Assembly: GCF_028553765.1 (NCBI RefSeq)
Contig: NZ_CP067134.1
Span: 2,895,001-2,959,000, forward strand
Length of the DNA stretch: 64,000 nucleotides
Origin: Paracoccus stylophorae
GTDB taxonomy: Bacteria; Pseudomonadota; Alphaproteobacteria; Rhodobacterales; Rhodobacteraceae
Reading direction: 5' to 3'
Positions 55,376 through 64,000 of this stretch are shown one piece after another. Below the pieces are notes generated by a model. It saw only the letters and a program-made list of their open reading frames with translations, did no database searches and had not been told where the DNA came from. A program made the translations under genes and the position numbers. Each line of letters begins with the position of its first letter. Position 1 is the stretch's first letter.

Positions 55376-55397
55376 GGGTATTTGGGCAAAGAAGAAG
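55376..55397 (-). repeat. Extragenic repeat C
   Basis: On the minus strand CTTCTTCTTTGC-CC-AAATACCC, identical at 20 of 22 bases to repeat A. It lies 10 nt past the stop of the minus-strand membrane-protein gene. No strong hairpin follows here, unlike A and B. Confidence 0.65.
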
Positions 55398-55407
55398 CAG
55401 CGGCGGC

Positions 55408-56148
55408 CTAAAGCCATGCGGTCATCGCGCTGACCAGCGGGCGCAGCGCGTCGCCCTTGACCATCCAGCTTGTCGCGAAGGCGAAGGTGGCCACCAGTTC
55501 CAGCCAGAAGATCGGGCGCAGCAGCGACAGCGTTTCATCCAGTCCGGTCAGAAACAGCAGGCCGATCAGCGCGATGCAGACCACGATGGTCCAGCCGCAG
55601 ATCCGGTAGATCCGGTTCGAGGCCAGCTTCTCGTCGCTGTCCACGCGGCCGCGACGGAACAGGACAAGGCAATAGACGGCCAGCGCGGCGAAATAGATCG
55701 CCGCCGCCGCCAGATGCAGCCGGCCGGTCAGCGCGATGCCAAGCTGGCATTGCAGCAGTGTGCAGTCGGCCACCGGATCGAAGGGCGGCGCGGTGGGTGG
55801 CAGGATGCCCGCAGGGCTGGTGGGCGCCAGCGCGACCAGGGCCGCGGCGACGGCGGCGATGCGGGCGGTGGCCTTGTCGCTGACGATCTCGCCCGCGTTG
55901 CGGCGAAACCCCTCATAGCTCCACAGAAAGACCGCCTGCGCGATCAGGGTGCCCACGAAAATCTCGCGCATGGGCGAGTAATAGGCGGCCGAGATGCTGC
56001 GCAGGATTCCGTCGGCCGAGAACAGGCCATAGACCAGCAGCGCAACCGGCAGGAAAAAGCCAAGCGCCCCGATGGCGCGCCGCACCGACAGGAACGACAG
56101 GACCAGATCGTTCTCGGCCTTCTGAACGACGCCTTGCGGATCCTTCAT
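55408..56148 (-). CDS. Uncharacterised multi-pass membrane protein
   Basis: A 246-residue inner-membrane protein with about six hydrophobic segments. The first loop reads LRSISAAYYSPMREIFVGTL, a pattern seen in DUF998/Frag1-like membrane proteins. A pair of Cys (in DCTLLQCQLG) lies in a predicted loop. ATG 56146-56148 starts the protein; the longer upstream frame is not membrane-like. No function is assigned. Confidence 0.7.
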   Translation of the reverse strand: MKDPQGVVQKAENDLVLSFLSVRRAIGALGFFLPVALLVYGLFSADGILRSISAAYYSPMREIFVGTLIAQAVFLWSYEGFRRNAGEIVSDKATARIAAVAAALVALAPTSPAGILPPTAPPFDPVADCTLLQCQLGIALTGRLHLAAAAIYFAALAVYCLVLFRRGRVDSDEKLASNRIYRICGWTIVVCIALIGLLFLTGLDETLSLLRPIFWLELVATFAFATSWMVKGDALRPLVSAMTAWL

Positions 56149-56233
56149 GCCTTTGCCCCCCTTTCCCGCAGCGATGAACAGGGTGGCGCGGCGGGCCGGC
56201 CGGGTCAACGGGACAGATCGGCCTGCCCGGCGC

Positions 56234-56926
56234 TTATACCTGCGGCGATGCCATCTCGGCCAGGATCGCCTGCGCCGCGGCTTTCGGGTCGGCGGCTTGC
56301 CAGACCGGGCGGCCCACGACGACATGATCGGCCCCTGCGGCAATCGCGCTGGCGGGCGTCTCGACCCGTTTCTGATCGCCCCGGTCGGCCCCGGCGGGCC
56401 GAACACCCGGCGTCACGATCAGCCGCGCATCCGGCAGGGCGCGGATCGCCTGCGCCTCGCGCGGGGAACAGATGACGCCGTCGGCCCCGGCCTCGAAGGC
56501 GCGGGCGGCGCGTTCGACAGTGATGTCATGCACATCGCCCGCCTGCATCATGCCGGCGTCCAGATCCGCGCGTTCCAGCGAGGTCAGGACGGTCACGCCA
56601 AGGATCCTGAGACCTGACCCCGCCGCCCCCTCTTTCGCGGCGCGCACCACATGCGGGTCGCCGTGCACGGTCAGGAAATCCAGATCGAACTGCGCCAGCC
56701 CGCGCACCGCCGCCTCGACCGTGGCGCCGATGTCGAACAGCTTCATGTCCAGAAAGATGCGCTTGCCGTGATCCTGTTTCAGCTCATTGGCCAATGCCAG
56801 CCCGCCGCCGGTCAGCATGCCCAGACCGATCTTGTAGAACCCGACGCTGTCGCCCAGCTTGCGCGCCAGATCCAGCCCGGCCAGCGCGTCCGGAACGTCC
56901 AGCGCCACGATCAGACGATCATCCAT
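56234..56926 (-). CDS. pyrF: Orotidine 5'-phosphate decarboxylase
   Basis: Last step of UMP synthesis: decarboxylates OMP. It is 230 residues with the TIM-barrel active-site block FLDMKLFDIGATV (Asp-x-Lys-x-x-Asp), TVHGDPHVV, VTPGVRPAGADRGDQKRV (phosphate site) and a C-terminal VVGRPVWQAADP. It is monocistronic, divergent from clpB. Confidence 0.97.
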   Translation of the reverse strand: MDDRLIVALDVPDALAGLDLARKLGDSVGFYKIGLGMLTGGGLALANELKQDHGKRIFLDMKLFDIGATVEAAVRGLAQFDLDFLTVHGDPHVVRAAKEGAAGSGLRILGVTVLTSLERADLDAGMMQAGDVHDITVERAARAFEAGADGVICSPREAQAIRALPDARLIVTPGVRPAGADRGDQKRVETPASAIAAGADHVVVGRPVWQAADPKAAAQAILAEMASPQV

Positions 56927-57085
56927 GCTTGCCTCCGTATGCCGCAGATCGCGGGCTTATCGCACAGGCCCCGCGCGCTTGAAAGCGGCCCCGGAACATC
57001 CCAGATCATAGGCGAAGACCCGGACCGGGGCGTGCCGCATCAGGGCGCCTGCGACACGGGGGCTAGTGAGAAGGAGAACATGCCG

Positions 57086-59725
57086 ATGAACATGGAAAAG
57101 TTCACGGAAAGGTCGCGCGGCTTTTTGCAGGCCGCCCAGACCATCGCGATCCGCGAGGAAAACCAGCGGGTCGTTCCCGAACATCTGCTGAAGGCGCTGA
57201 TGGATGACGATCAGGGTCTGGCCGCGAATCTGATCAACCGCTCGGGCGGGGATGCGGGGCGCGTGAAACAGGCGGTGGATCAGGCCGTTGCGAAACTGCC
57301 GAAAGTGTCGGGATCGGGCAATCAGGTCTATGTCGACACCTCGATGGTGCGCGTGCTGGACGAGGCCGAGAAGATCGCCAAGAAGGCCGGCGACAGCTTC
57401 GTGCCGGCCGAACGGGTCCTGATGGCGCTGGCGATGGTGAACACCAACGCCAAGGACGCGCTGGAGGCTGGCGCCGTCAGCGCGCAGAACCTGAACGCCG
57501 CGATCAACGATCTGCGCAAGGGCCGCACCGCCGATTCGGCCAGCGCCGAGGAAGGCTATGACGCGCTGAACAAATACGCCCGCGACCTGACCGAGGCCGC
57601 CCGCGAAGGGAAGATCGACCCGATCATCGGCCGCGACGAGGAAATCCGCCGCGCCATGCAGGTCCTGTCGCGCCGCACCAAGAACAACCCGGTGCTGATC
57701 GGCGAACCCGGCGTCGGCAAGACCGCCATCGCCGAGGGTCTGGCGCTGCGCATCATCGACGGCGACGTGCCCGAAAGCCTGCGCGACAAGCGTCTGATGG
57801 CGCTGGACATGGGCGCGCTGATCGCCGGGTCGAAATATCGCGGCGAATTCGAGGAACGTCTGAAGGCGATCCTGAAGGAGATCGAGGCCGCCGCAGGCGA
57901 GATCGTGCTGTTCATCGACGAGTTGCACACGCTTGTCGGCGCCGGCAAGACCGATGGCGCCATGGATGCGGCGAACCTGATCAAGCCCGCGCTGGCGCGG
58001 GGCGAGCTGCACTGTGTGGGCGCCACGACGCTGGACGAATACCGCAAGTATATCGAAAAGGACGCCGCACTTGCCCGCCGGTTCCAGCCGGTGATGATCG
58101 TCGAACCGACCGTCGAGGACACGATCAGCATCCTGCGCGGCATCAAGGAGAAATACGAGCTGCATCACGGCGTGCGCATCAGCGACGCGGCCCTGGTGGC
58201 GGCGGCGCAGCTGTCCCACCGCTATATCACCGACCGTTTCCTGCCCGACAAGGCCATCGACCTGGTCGATGAGGCCGCGTCGCGCCTGCGGATGGAGGTG
58301 GACAGCAAGCCCGAGGAACTGGACGCGCTGGACCGCCAGATCCTGCAGATGCAGATCGAGGCCGAGGCGCTGAAGAAAGAGGACGACCAGGCCAGCAAGG
58401 ACCGTCTGGAACGGCTGGAAAAGGACCTGTCCGACCTGCAGGAACGCAGCGCCGAGATGACCGCGCGCTGGCAGGCCGAACGCGACAGGCTGGAAGGCTC
58501 GCGCAACGTCAAGGAACAGCTGGATCGCGCCCGCGCCGAGCTGGACCAGGCCAAGCGCGAGGGCAATCTGGCCCGCGCGGGCGAATTGTCCTATGGCGTC
58601 ATCCCCGGTCTTGAAAAGCAGCTTGCCCAGGCGGAAGACGCCGAAGGCGACGGGCTGATGGTCGAAGAGGCCGTGCGCCCCGAACAGATCGCCGAGGTCG
58701 TCGAACGCTGGACCGGCATCCCCACCAGCAAGATGCTGGAGGGCGAGCGCGAAAAGCTGCTGAAGATGGAAGAAGAGCTGACCAAGCGCGTGATCGGCCA
58801 GTCCGAGGCGGTGACTGCAGTCGCCAACTCGGTCCGCCGTGCGCGCGCGGGGCTGAACGACGAGAACCGACCGCTTGGGTCGTTCCTGTTCCTTGGCCCC
58901 ACCGGCGTCGGCAAGACCGAGCTGACCAAGGCGCTGGCCGAATACATGTTCGACGACGATTCCGCGATGGTCCGCATCGACATGTCCGAGTTCATGGAGA
59001 AGCACTCGGTGGCGCGGCTGATCGGCGCGCCTCCGGGCTATGTCGGCTATGACGAGGGCGGCGTGCTGACCGAGGCGGTGCGCCGGCGGCCCTATCAGGT
59101 GATCCTGTTCGACGAGGTCGAAAAGGCCCATCCCGACGTCTTCAACGTGCTGTTGCAGGTGCTGGATGACGGGGTGCTGACCGACGGTCAGGGCCGGACG
59201 GTGGATTTCAAGCAGACGCTGATCATCCTGACCTCGAACCTGGGGTCGCAGGCGCTGTCGCATCTGCCCGAGGACGCCGATTCGACCGACGCGCGTCATC
59301 AGGTGATGGAGGCGGTGCGGAACCATTTCCGCCCCGAATTCCTGAACCGGCTGGACGAGATCATCATCTTCCGCCGCCTGTCGCGCGAGAACATGGACGG
59401 GATCGTCGATATCCAGCTGATGCGTCTGGAACAGCGTCTGGCACAGCGCAAGATCACGCTGGAACTGGATCAGGATGCCCGCAAATGGCTGGCCGATCAG
59501 GGTTACGACCCGGTCTTCGGCGCCCGCCCGCTGAAGCGGGTGATCCAGCGCGCCTTGCAGGACCCGCTGGCGGAACTGCTGCTGTCGGGCGAGGTGCTGG
59601 ACGGGCAGACGGTCCATGTCGGTGCCAGCGACGACGGGCTGGTCGTCGGCAACCGCATCGGCACGGCGGGCCACAAGCTGGGCGCCGTCGGCGAAGGGCC
59701 AAAGCCCGACGCCACGCTGCACTGA
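57086..59725 (+). CDS. clpB: ATP-dependent chaperone ClpB
   Basis: Hexameric disaggregase that works with DnaK. From ATG 57086 it is 879 residues, a normal length. The N-domain (1-150) begins [17 protein letters not shown]. The first AAA module has GEPGVGKT and [15 protein letters not shown] coiled-coil M-domain of about 120 residues follows (Glu/Lys/Leu-rich, about 400-520), then the second AAA module with [10 protein letters not shown] and [15 protein letters not shown] lies 9 nt before the start; an in-frame ATG six bases upstream is possible. Confidence 0.97.
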   Translation: MNMEKFTERSRGFLQAAQTIAIREENQRVVPEHLLKALMDDDQGLAANLINRSGGDAGRVKQAVDQAVAKLPKVSGSGNQVYVDTSMVRVLDEAEKIAKKAGDSFVPAERVLMALAMVNTNAKDALEAGAVSAQNLNAAINDLRKGRTADSASAEEGYDALNKYARDLTEAAREGKIDPIIGRDEEIRRAMQVLSRRTKNNPVLIGEPGVGKTAIAEGLALRIIDGDVPESLRDKRLMALDMGALIAGSKYRGEFEERLKAILKEIEAAAGEIVLFIDELHTLVGAGKTDGAMDAANLIKPALARGELHCVGATTLDEYRKYIEKDAALARRFQPVMIVEPTVEDTISILRGIKEKYELHHGVRISDAALVAAAQLSHRYITDRFLPDKAIDLVDEAASRLRMEVDSKPEELDALDRQILQMQIEAEALKKEDDQASKDRLERLEKDLSDLQERSAEMTARWQAERDRLEGSRNVKEQLDRARAELDQAKREGNLARAGELSYGVIPGLEKQLAQAEDAEGDGLMVEEAVRPEQIAEVVERWTGIPTSKMLEGEREKLLKMEEELTKRVIGQSEAVTAVANSVRRARAGLNDENRPLGSFLFLGPTGVGKTELTKALAEYMFDDDSAMVRIDMSEFMEKHSVARLIGAPPGYVGYDEGGVLTEAVRRRPYQVILFDEVEKAHPDVFNVLLQVLDDGVLTDGQGRTVDFKQTLIILTSNLGSQALSHLPEDADSTDARHQVMEAVRNHFRPEFLNRLDEIIIFRRLSRENMDGIVDIQLMRLEQRLAQRKITLELDQDARKWLADQGYDPVFGARPLKRVIQRALQDPLAELLLSGEVLDGQTVHVGASDDGLVVGNRIGTAGHKLGAVGEGPKPDATLH

Positions 59726-59739
59726 TTGCAACCGTTGCG

Positions 59740-59766
59740 AAAGCCCCGGCATCCTGCCGGGGCTTT
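59740..59766. terminator. Terminator between convergent clpB and nucleosidase genes
   Basis: A perfect 11-bp stem, AAAGCCCCGGC and GCCGGGGCTTT, with a 5-nt loop, followed on the plus strand by CCTTTT. The A-rich left arm can also serve the opposite strand. Confidence 0.88.
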
Positions 59767-59783
59767 CCTTTTCCGGGGGCCGA

Positions 59784-60689
59784 CTATTCCTCCGTCGGCA
59801 AAGCCGCGAGAAAACGCTTGACCAGTGCGGCCGAATTCTGCGCGGCCAGCGACATGAACACGCCCATCTCGTTCTCGCCCTCGCCGCCGCCCGCCAGGTC
59901 CGACAGCGACCGGAAGGCGATGAACGGCACCTCGTTGGCCCAGGCAACCTGCGCCACGGCAGCCGATTCCATATCGACCACCTGCGCCGCGAACGTGTCG
60001 AAGATCCACGTCCGCAGCGCGGCGTTATCCACGAAGGCAGAGCCCGAGACACCGTTTCCGCCGACGCGGATCCGGGGCCGATGCGACAGGCAGGCGTTCT
60101 GGTCGTTGCATTCCGCCAGTTCGGTCCGGGCCGCCACCTCCGCAGCGACCTGCAACATCGCCTCGTCGGTCGGAAACCAGAACCGCGTCTGCGGTTCGCC
60201 GCGATCCGAGGCGACGGTCGTTTCATTGGTGAAGATCATGCCGTAATTGGGAAACGGCGAATCGAGGAAGGGCGGGATCGCGAATTTCCCGTCGGCCTCG
60301 CGCGCCATGATGCTTTCCAGATAGTTCCCCCACTGCCCCGCCACGACCACATCGCCGATATTCAACGACGGATCGACGCCGCCCGCGATGCCCGAAAAGA
60401 CGATGGCGTCGATGTCGAAATGATCCAGCGCCAGCTGCGTCGTCATCGCGGCGTTGACCATCGACACGCCGGACAGGAACAGCACCACCTGCCGCTCGCC
60501 CAGCCTTCCCGTCACGAACTCGACACCGTTGATCGTTCGGGTCCGCGCGTCCTGAATGTCCGCCTGCAGGCTGACCCATTCCGGCGGAAAGGCGGACATG
60601 ACCGCGATCCGCGGCACCTCATCCGCCATGACGGGGCCGGTCATCAGGATCAGCGAGGCGGTCAGGGCAATGCGACGGAGGCGGGTCAT
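59784..60689 (-). CDS. Exported nucleosidase/phosphorylase-superfamily protein (MTA/SAH nucleosidase-like)
   Basis: A 301-residue protein with a signal peptide (about 1-22, ending PVMA). The nucleoside phosphorylase-like fold follows: IAVMSAFPPEW, GVSMVNAAMTTQLALDHFD, VFSGIAGGVDPSL (ribose/phosphate loop) and the C-terminal VVDMESAAVAQVA with the ribose-binding Met-Glu, then FRSLSDLAG with the catalytic-type Asp. AAAGGA precedes the ATG at 60687-60689. Extra ~60 residues in the middle, with two cysteines, are unlike the cytoplasmic enzyme. It may process nucleosides in the periplasm; activity is unproven. Confidence 0.8.
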   Translation of the reverse strand: MTRLRRIALTASLILMTGPVMADEVPRIAVMSAFPPEWVSLQADIQDARTRTINGVEFVTGRLGERQVVLFLSGVSMVNAAMTTQLALDHFDIDAIVFSGIAGGVDPSLNIGDVVVAGQWGNYLESIMAREADGKFAIPPFLDSPFPNYGMIFTNETTVASDRGEPQTRFWFPTDEAMLQVAAEVAARTELAECNDQNACLSHRPRIRVGGNGVSGSAFVDNAALRTWIFDTFAAQVVDMESAAVAQVAWANEVPFIAFRSLSDLAGGGEGENEMGVFMSLAAQNSAALVKRFLAALPTEE

Positions 60690-60827
60690 GGGAATCCTTT
60701 CTGATGGCTGGCAAACACCTTGCCGCAGCGCCGCCGTTCTGCCAATCGCCTTGGGCTGTCGCCGCGTTACCGCTTGTCCGCTGCGCGCGCCCGCGCCATC
60801 TTGCCCCGAATCGTGACGGAGGATCAG

Positions 60828-61796
60828 ATGCTGCCACCCATCCTGCAAAACCTGCGCATTCCGGTGGTCGCCGCGCCGATGTTCATCGTGTCCGGGCCCG
60901 AACTGGTGATCGCGCAGTGCAAGGCCGGCATCGTCGGCAGCTTTCCGGCGCTGAACGCGCGCGAGAAAGACGGTGAGGCCCCGGTGCTGGACACGTGGCT
61001 GACCCGCATCGCGGAAGAGCTTGACCGGCACAACCAGGCCAACCCGGATCGTCCCGCAGCGCCTTTCGCCGTGAACCAGATCGTGCATCGCAGCAATGCA
61101 CGGCTGGATCGCGACATCGAGATCTGTCACCGCCACAAGGTGCCGATCTGGATCACCTCGCTTGGCGCGCGCCCCGAGGTGAACGCCGCCGCGCATGATT
61201 GCGGCGGCATCGCGCTGCACGACATCATCAACAACGTCTTTGCCCGAAAGGCCATCGAGAAGGGCGCCGACGGGCTGATCGCGGTCGCCGCCGGGGCGGG
61301 CGGACATGCCGGACCGCAATCGCCCTTTGCCCTGGTCCAGGAAATCCGCGACTGGTTCGACGGCCCGCTGCTGCTGTCCGGCGCGATCGCGACGGGCGGC
61401 GCGGTTCTGGCGGCGCAGGCGATGGGCGCCGATCTGGCCTATATCGGCAGCCCCTTCATCGCCACGGCCGAAGCGAACGCGCCGCAGGATTACAAGCAGA
61501 TGATCTGCGACAGCGGGGCGATGGACATCGTCACCTCGTCACTGTTCACGGGGGTTTCGGGAAACTATCTCGCGCCCTCGATCCGCAAGGCCGGGCTGGA
61601 CCCCGACAATCTGGACAGCGCCGGCGCCGAATCGATGAGCTTCGCCGAAGGATCGTCCAAGGCCAAGGCATGGAGCCAGATCTGGGGATCGGGCCAAGGC
61701 ATCGGCGCCGTGCGCGACATTCAGCCCGCCGCCGCGCGCATCGACCGGCTGGCCCGCGAATATGCCGCGGCCAAGGCCCGCATCGCGCAGCTTTGA
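60828..61796 (+). CDS. Nitronate monooxygenase (2-nitropropane dioxygenase family)
   Basis: FMN-dependent TIM-barrel enzyme that oxidises alkyl nitronates. It is 322 residues. The N-terminus reads LRIPVVAAPMFIVSGPELV, followed by GIVGSFPALN. GAGGHAGPQSPFALV contains the conserved His, and LSGAIATGGAVLAAQAMGAD binds FMN phosphate. GGAGG ends 7 nt before the ATG; an upstream GTG was rejected. Natural substrates may be propionate-3-nitronate or similar. Confidence 0.9.
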   Translation: MLPPILQNLRIPVVAAPMFIVSGPELVIAQCKAGIVGSFPALNAREKDGEAPVLDTWLTRIAEELDRHNQANPDRPAAPFAVNQIVHRSNARLDRDIEICHRHKVPIWITSLGARPEVNAAAHDCGGIALHDIINNVFARKAIEKGADGLIAVAAGAGGHAGPQSPFALVQEIRDWFDGPLLLSGAIATGGAVLAAQAMGADLAYIGSPFIATAEANAPQDYKQMICDSGAMDIVTSSLFTGVSGNYLAPSIRKAGLDPDNLDSAGAESMSFAEGSSKAKAWSQIWGSGQGIGAVRDIQPAAARIDRLAREYAAAKARIAQL

Positions 61797-61865
61797 CCCC
61801 TTTGCGAAACCGGGTAATCGTTCCCATATACGGGTGCGAACAGGACCCGAGCCGTGGAGGATGAA

Positions 61866-62306
61866 GTGGCCTATCAGAAGACAAGCGAAGCCGTCGCGCG
61901 GCTGACGCCCGAACAATATCGCGTCACGCAGGAAAACGGTACCGAGCGCGCATTCACCGGCGAATACGATCATCATTTCGAACCGGGCATCTATGTCGAC
62001 GTGGTGTCGGGCGAACCGCTGTTCGTCAGTGCCGCGAAATACAATTCCGGCTGCGGCTGGCCCGCCTTTACCAAACCCGTCGACGGCAACGTGACCGAAC
62101 ATCGCGACGTGTCCTTCGGCATGGTCCGGACCGAGGTGCGGTCGCGGCACGGCGACAGCCATCTGGGCCATGTCTTTCCCGACGGCCCCCCCGACCAGGG
62201 CGGTCTGCGTTACTGTATCAACTCGGCCTCGCTGCGCTTCGTCCCCAAAGAGAAGATGCAGGAAGAAGGCTATGGCGACTATCTGGATCAGGTCGAGGAG
62301 GCTTGA
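61866..62306 (+). CDS. msrB: Peptide-methionine (R)-S-oxide reductase MsrB
   Basis: Repairs methionine-R-sulfoxide in proteins. It is 146 residues. The family motifs are [23 protein letters not shown] and [11 protein letters not shown], with the catalytic Cys in the last. The two CxxC pairs that bind structural zinc in many MsrB proteins are absent, so this is a zinc-free form. The start is GTG 61866, with GGAGG 5 nt upstream; an earlier GTG (61854) overlaps that site. msrA follows at once. Confidence 0.93.
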   Translation: MAYQKTSEAVARLTPEQYRVTQENGTERAFTGEYDHHFEPGIYVDVVSGEPLFVSAAKYNSGCGWPAFTKPVDGNVTEHRDVSFGMVRTEVRSRHGDSHLGHVFPDGPPDQGGLRYCINSASLRFVPKEKMQEEGYGDYLDQVEEA

Positions 62307-62307
62307 G

Positions 62308-62814
62308 ATGACCGAACGCGCAATCCTGGCCGGCGGCTGTTTCTGGGGCATGCAGGACCTGATCCGGCGGTTGCCCGGCGTGATCTCGACCCGCGTGGGC
62401 TATACCGGCGGCGATGTCCCGAACGCCACCTATCGCAACCACGGCACCCATGCCGAGGGGATCGAAATCGTCTTCGATCCCGCGCGCATCGGCTATCGCC
62501 AGTTGCTGGAATTCTTCTTCCAGATCCACGATCCGTCCACGCCGAACCGGCAGGGCAACGATGTCGGCCCCAGCTATCGGTCGGCGATCTATTACCTTGA
62601 CGAGGATCAGAAACAGACCGCGCTGGACACGATCGCGGATGTGGATGCCTCGGGGTTGTGGCCGGGCCGGGTTGTCACCGAGGTGGAACCCGCCGGCGAT
62701 TTCTGGGAGGCCGAGCCGGAACATCAGGATTACCTGGAGCGCATCCCCAACGGCTATACCTGTCACTTTCCGCGCCCCGATTGGGTGCTGCCGAAACGCA
62801 GCGCCGCCGAATAG
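62308..62814 (+). CDS. msrA: Peptide-methionine (S)-S-oxide reductase MsrA
   Basis: Repairs methionine-S-sulfoxide. The 168-residue protein has the catalytic GGCFWGMQ near the N-terminus (Cys at about 12), [16 protein letters not shown], and [21 protein letters not shown]. The ATG at 62308 lies one base after the msrB stop, so the pair is coupled and covers both sulfoxide isomers. Confidence 0.96.
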   Translation: MTERAILAGGCFWGMQDLIRRLPGVISTRVGYTGGDVPNATYRNHGTHAEGIEIVFDPARIGYRQLLEFFFQIHDPSTPNRQGNDVGPSYRSAIYYLDEDQKQTALDTIADVDASGLWPGRVVTEVEPAGDFWEAEPEHQDYLERIPNGYTCHFPRPDWVLPKRSAAE

Positions 62815-62871
62815 CGCGTCACGCGCGGACAGCGCCCGACGGGGCCGCACGGCAGACCGGCGGCCCCGTCT

Positions 62872-64000
62872 TCAGGTCTCCGCCGGGTCTTTCGCGGGCG
62901 GTTTGACGCCGAACACGGCGCAGTAAAGCGCCGGCACGAAGACAAGCGTGACCAATGTGCCGGCGATGATGCCCCCCATCATCGCGAACGCCATCGGCCC
63001 CCAGAACACCTGCCGCGAAATCGGGATCAGGGCCAGCGACGCCGCCGCCGCCGTCAGCAGGATGGGCCGCGCACGGCTGTCCGAGGCCTCGAAGACCGCG
63101 TCCCATCTGGACCGGCCCTTTCCCAGAAGTTCCTGGATCTCGTGCACAAGGATGACCGAGTTCCGGATCAGGATGCCGATCAGCGCAAGGATCCCCAGAA
63201 TCGCCACAAACCCCATCGGAACGCCGAACGGCACCAGCACCGCGACCACCCCGATCAGGCCCAGTGGCGCCGCGGCGAACACGATCAGCGACAGGCGGAA
63301 CCCCTGCATCTGCGCCATCACCAGCGTGGCCATGATCAGCAGCATGATCGGCACGACATCCGCGATCGGCGCCTGGCTTTCGCCCGACGTCTCGACCGTG
63401 CCGCCAAGTTCGACCGAAACGGAGGGCGGCAGGTCCGCGCGGAAATCGTCGATGGCAGGCGCCAGATCCTGAACCAGCGTGGCGGGCTGGTCAGCGGTGG
63501 CGATGGCCGCCATGACCGTGACCGTGGGCCGCCCGTTGCGCTGCTGGATCAGCGGCTGTTCGGTGCCATAATTCAGGCTGACCAGCGCGGTCATCGGGAT
63601 CCGCTGGCCGGTGCTGGTGGTCAGTTGAAGATTGCGGATCGATTCCAGCGATTCGCGATCCTGGGCGTCGCCGCGCGCGATCACGTCGATCAGGAAGATA
63701 TCGTCGCGCAGCTGCGTCACGACCACGCCCGAAAACAGCGCCGACAGCGAATCCGAGATGTCTTGGCTGGTCACGCCCAGTTGCCGCGCCTGGTCCTGAT
63801 CCACCTGAAGCCGCACGACCCGCGCCGGTTCGTTCCAGTCCATCGCGATGTCGCGCAGACGCGGCTCGGACGCCAGCACGGTGGCCAGACCGCGCGCCGC
63901 GTCGCGGGCCGCGTCGATGCTGTCGCCGCTGACGCGATACTGCACCGGCTTGCCGACCGGGGGACCGATTTCGAGGTTCTTGACATAGATGTCGACGCCC
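62872..64000 (-). CDS. RND-family efflux transporter (AcrB/MdtB-like), C-terminal part
   Basis: The last ~376 residues of a resistance-nodulation-division inner-membrane pump; the 5' part lies beyond the window, so the start is not visible. The periplasmic part includes RVVRLQVDQDQARQLGVTSQDIS, followed by a membrane domain with several helices and FAAAPLGLIGVVAVL, GILALIGILIRNSVILVHEI and RARPILLTAAAASLALIPI. The C-terminus ends in a helix and KPPAKDP. Substrate cannot be read from this part. Confidence 0.9.
   Translation of the reverse strand, partial: GVDIYVKNLEIGPPVGKPVQYRVSGDSIDAARDAARGLATVLASEPRLRDIAMDWNEPARVVRLQVDQDQARQLGVTSQDISDSLSALFSGVVVTQLRDDIFLIDVIARGDAQDRESLESIRNLQLTTSTGQRIPMTALVSLNYGTEQPLIQQRNGRPTVTVMAAIATADQPATLVQDLAPAIDDFRADLPPSVSVELGGTVETSGESQAPIADVVPIMLLIMATLVMAQMQGFRLSLIVFAAAPLGLIGVVAVLVPFGVPMGFVAILGILALIGILIRNSVILVHEIQELLGKGRSRWDAVFEASDSRARPILLTAAAASLALIPISRQVFWGPMAFAMMGGIIAGTLVTLVFVPALYCAVFGVKPPAKDPAET

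Noticed and set aside
56957..60226. A very long open frame on the minus strand (over 1,000 codons)
   Set aside because: It is antisense to clpB throughout. Long antisense frames arise in high-GC genes; the predicted protein is low-complexity, and the true minus-strand gene in the end region starts at 60689 in another frame.

Overview
The window is high-GC and densely coded. It looks like the chromosome of an alphaproteobacterium of the Rhodobacteraceae/Paracoccaceae type, probably Paracoccus or a near relative. The reasons are a CcrM-type GANTC methyltransferase, a roseobacter-style flagellar gene order (fliI divergent from flgBC-fliE-fliQ-flgFGAH-fliL, and flgE-flgK-flgL-flgI together with motB), Liv-type ABC transporters, TRAP transport and type-B L36. 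No integrase, transposase, prophage or CRISPR array was seen. Taxonomy is inferred from gene content only.

Layout. 1-0.9 kb: 3' part of an AlkB-type alkane monooxygenase. 0.9-5.1 kb (minus): two coupled envelope-polysaccharide genes (SGNH-like, GSCFA), then ccrM, rnhB and allA. 5.3-9 kb: a fosmidomycin-resistance-type MFS exporter, a HutC-like GntR regulator with a palindromic operator candidate, and an orphan TRAP large permease. 9.2-12 kb: a translationally coupled L,D-transpeptidase/extensin-like pair and a Crp/Fnr regulator. 12.1-18.2 kb: first flagellar block. 18.3-25.2 kb: a family-2 glycosyltransferase, the dTDP-rhamnose operon (rfbC-B-D-A), thyA-folA and wrbA-doxX. 25.6-31.4 kb: second flagellar block (motB-flgE-flgK-flgL-flgI, minus). 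31.5-40.1 kb (minus): one operon with a complete Liv-type ABC importer between two acyl-CoA ligases. 40.3-42.9 kb: a divergent hybrid kinase/response regulator pair. 43-49 kb: aldehyde dehydrogenase, 1-Cys peroxiredoxin and four surface-glycan genes. 49-54 kb: pnp, rpsO, an anchored RTX-repeat protein, a DUF1643 protein, rpmJ and tRNA-Val(GAC). 54-64 kb: N-formylglutamate amidohydrolase, NfeD-like protein, pyrF, clpB, an exported nucleosidase, nitronate monooxygenase, msrB-msrA and the 3' part of an RND pump.

The most notable non-coding signals concern cell-cycle control. Three GANTC sites cluster in a recognisable ccrM promoter, which suggests methylation feedback. CtrA-like boxes lie upstream of the hook operon (with a GANTC site inside the box) and between fliI and flgB. 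Other signals are a structured extragenic repeat in three places, a hairpin after the solute-binding-protein gene of the Liv operon, and a 13-bp tandem repeat upstream of doxX-wrbA. The ~7.4 kb of unrelated genes between the two flagellar blocks sits where related genomes usually carry export and motor genes, and several of those are absent from this window.
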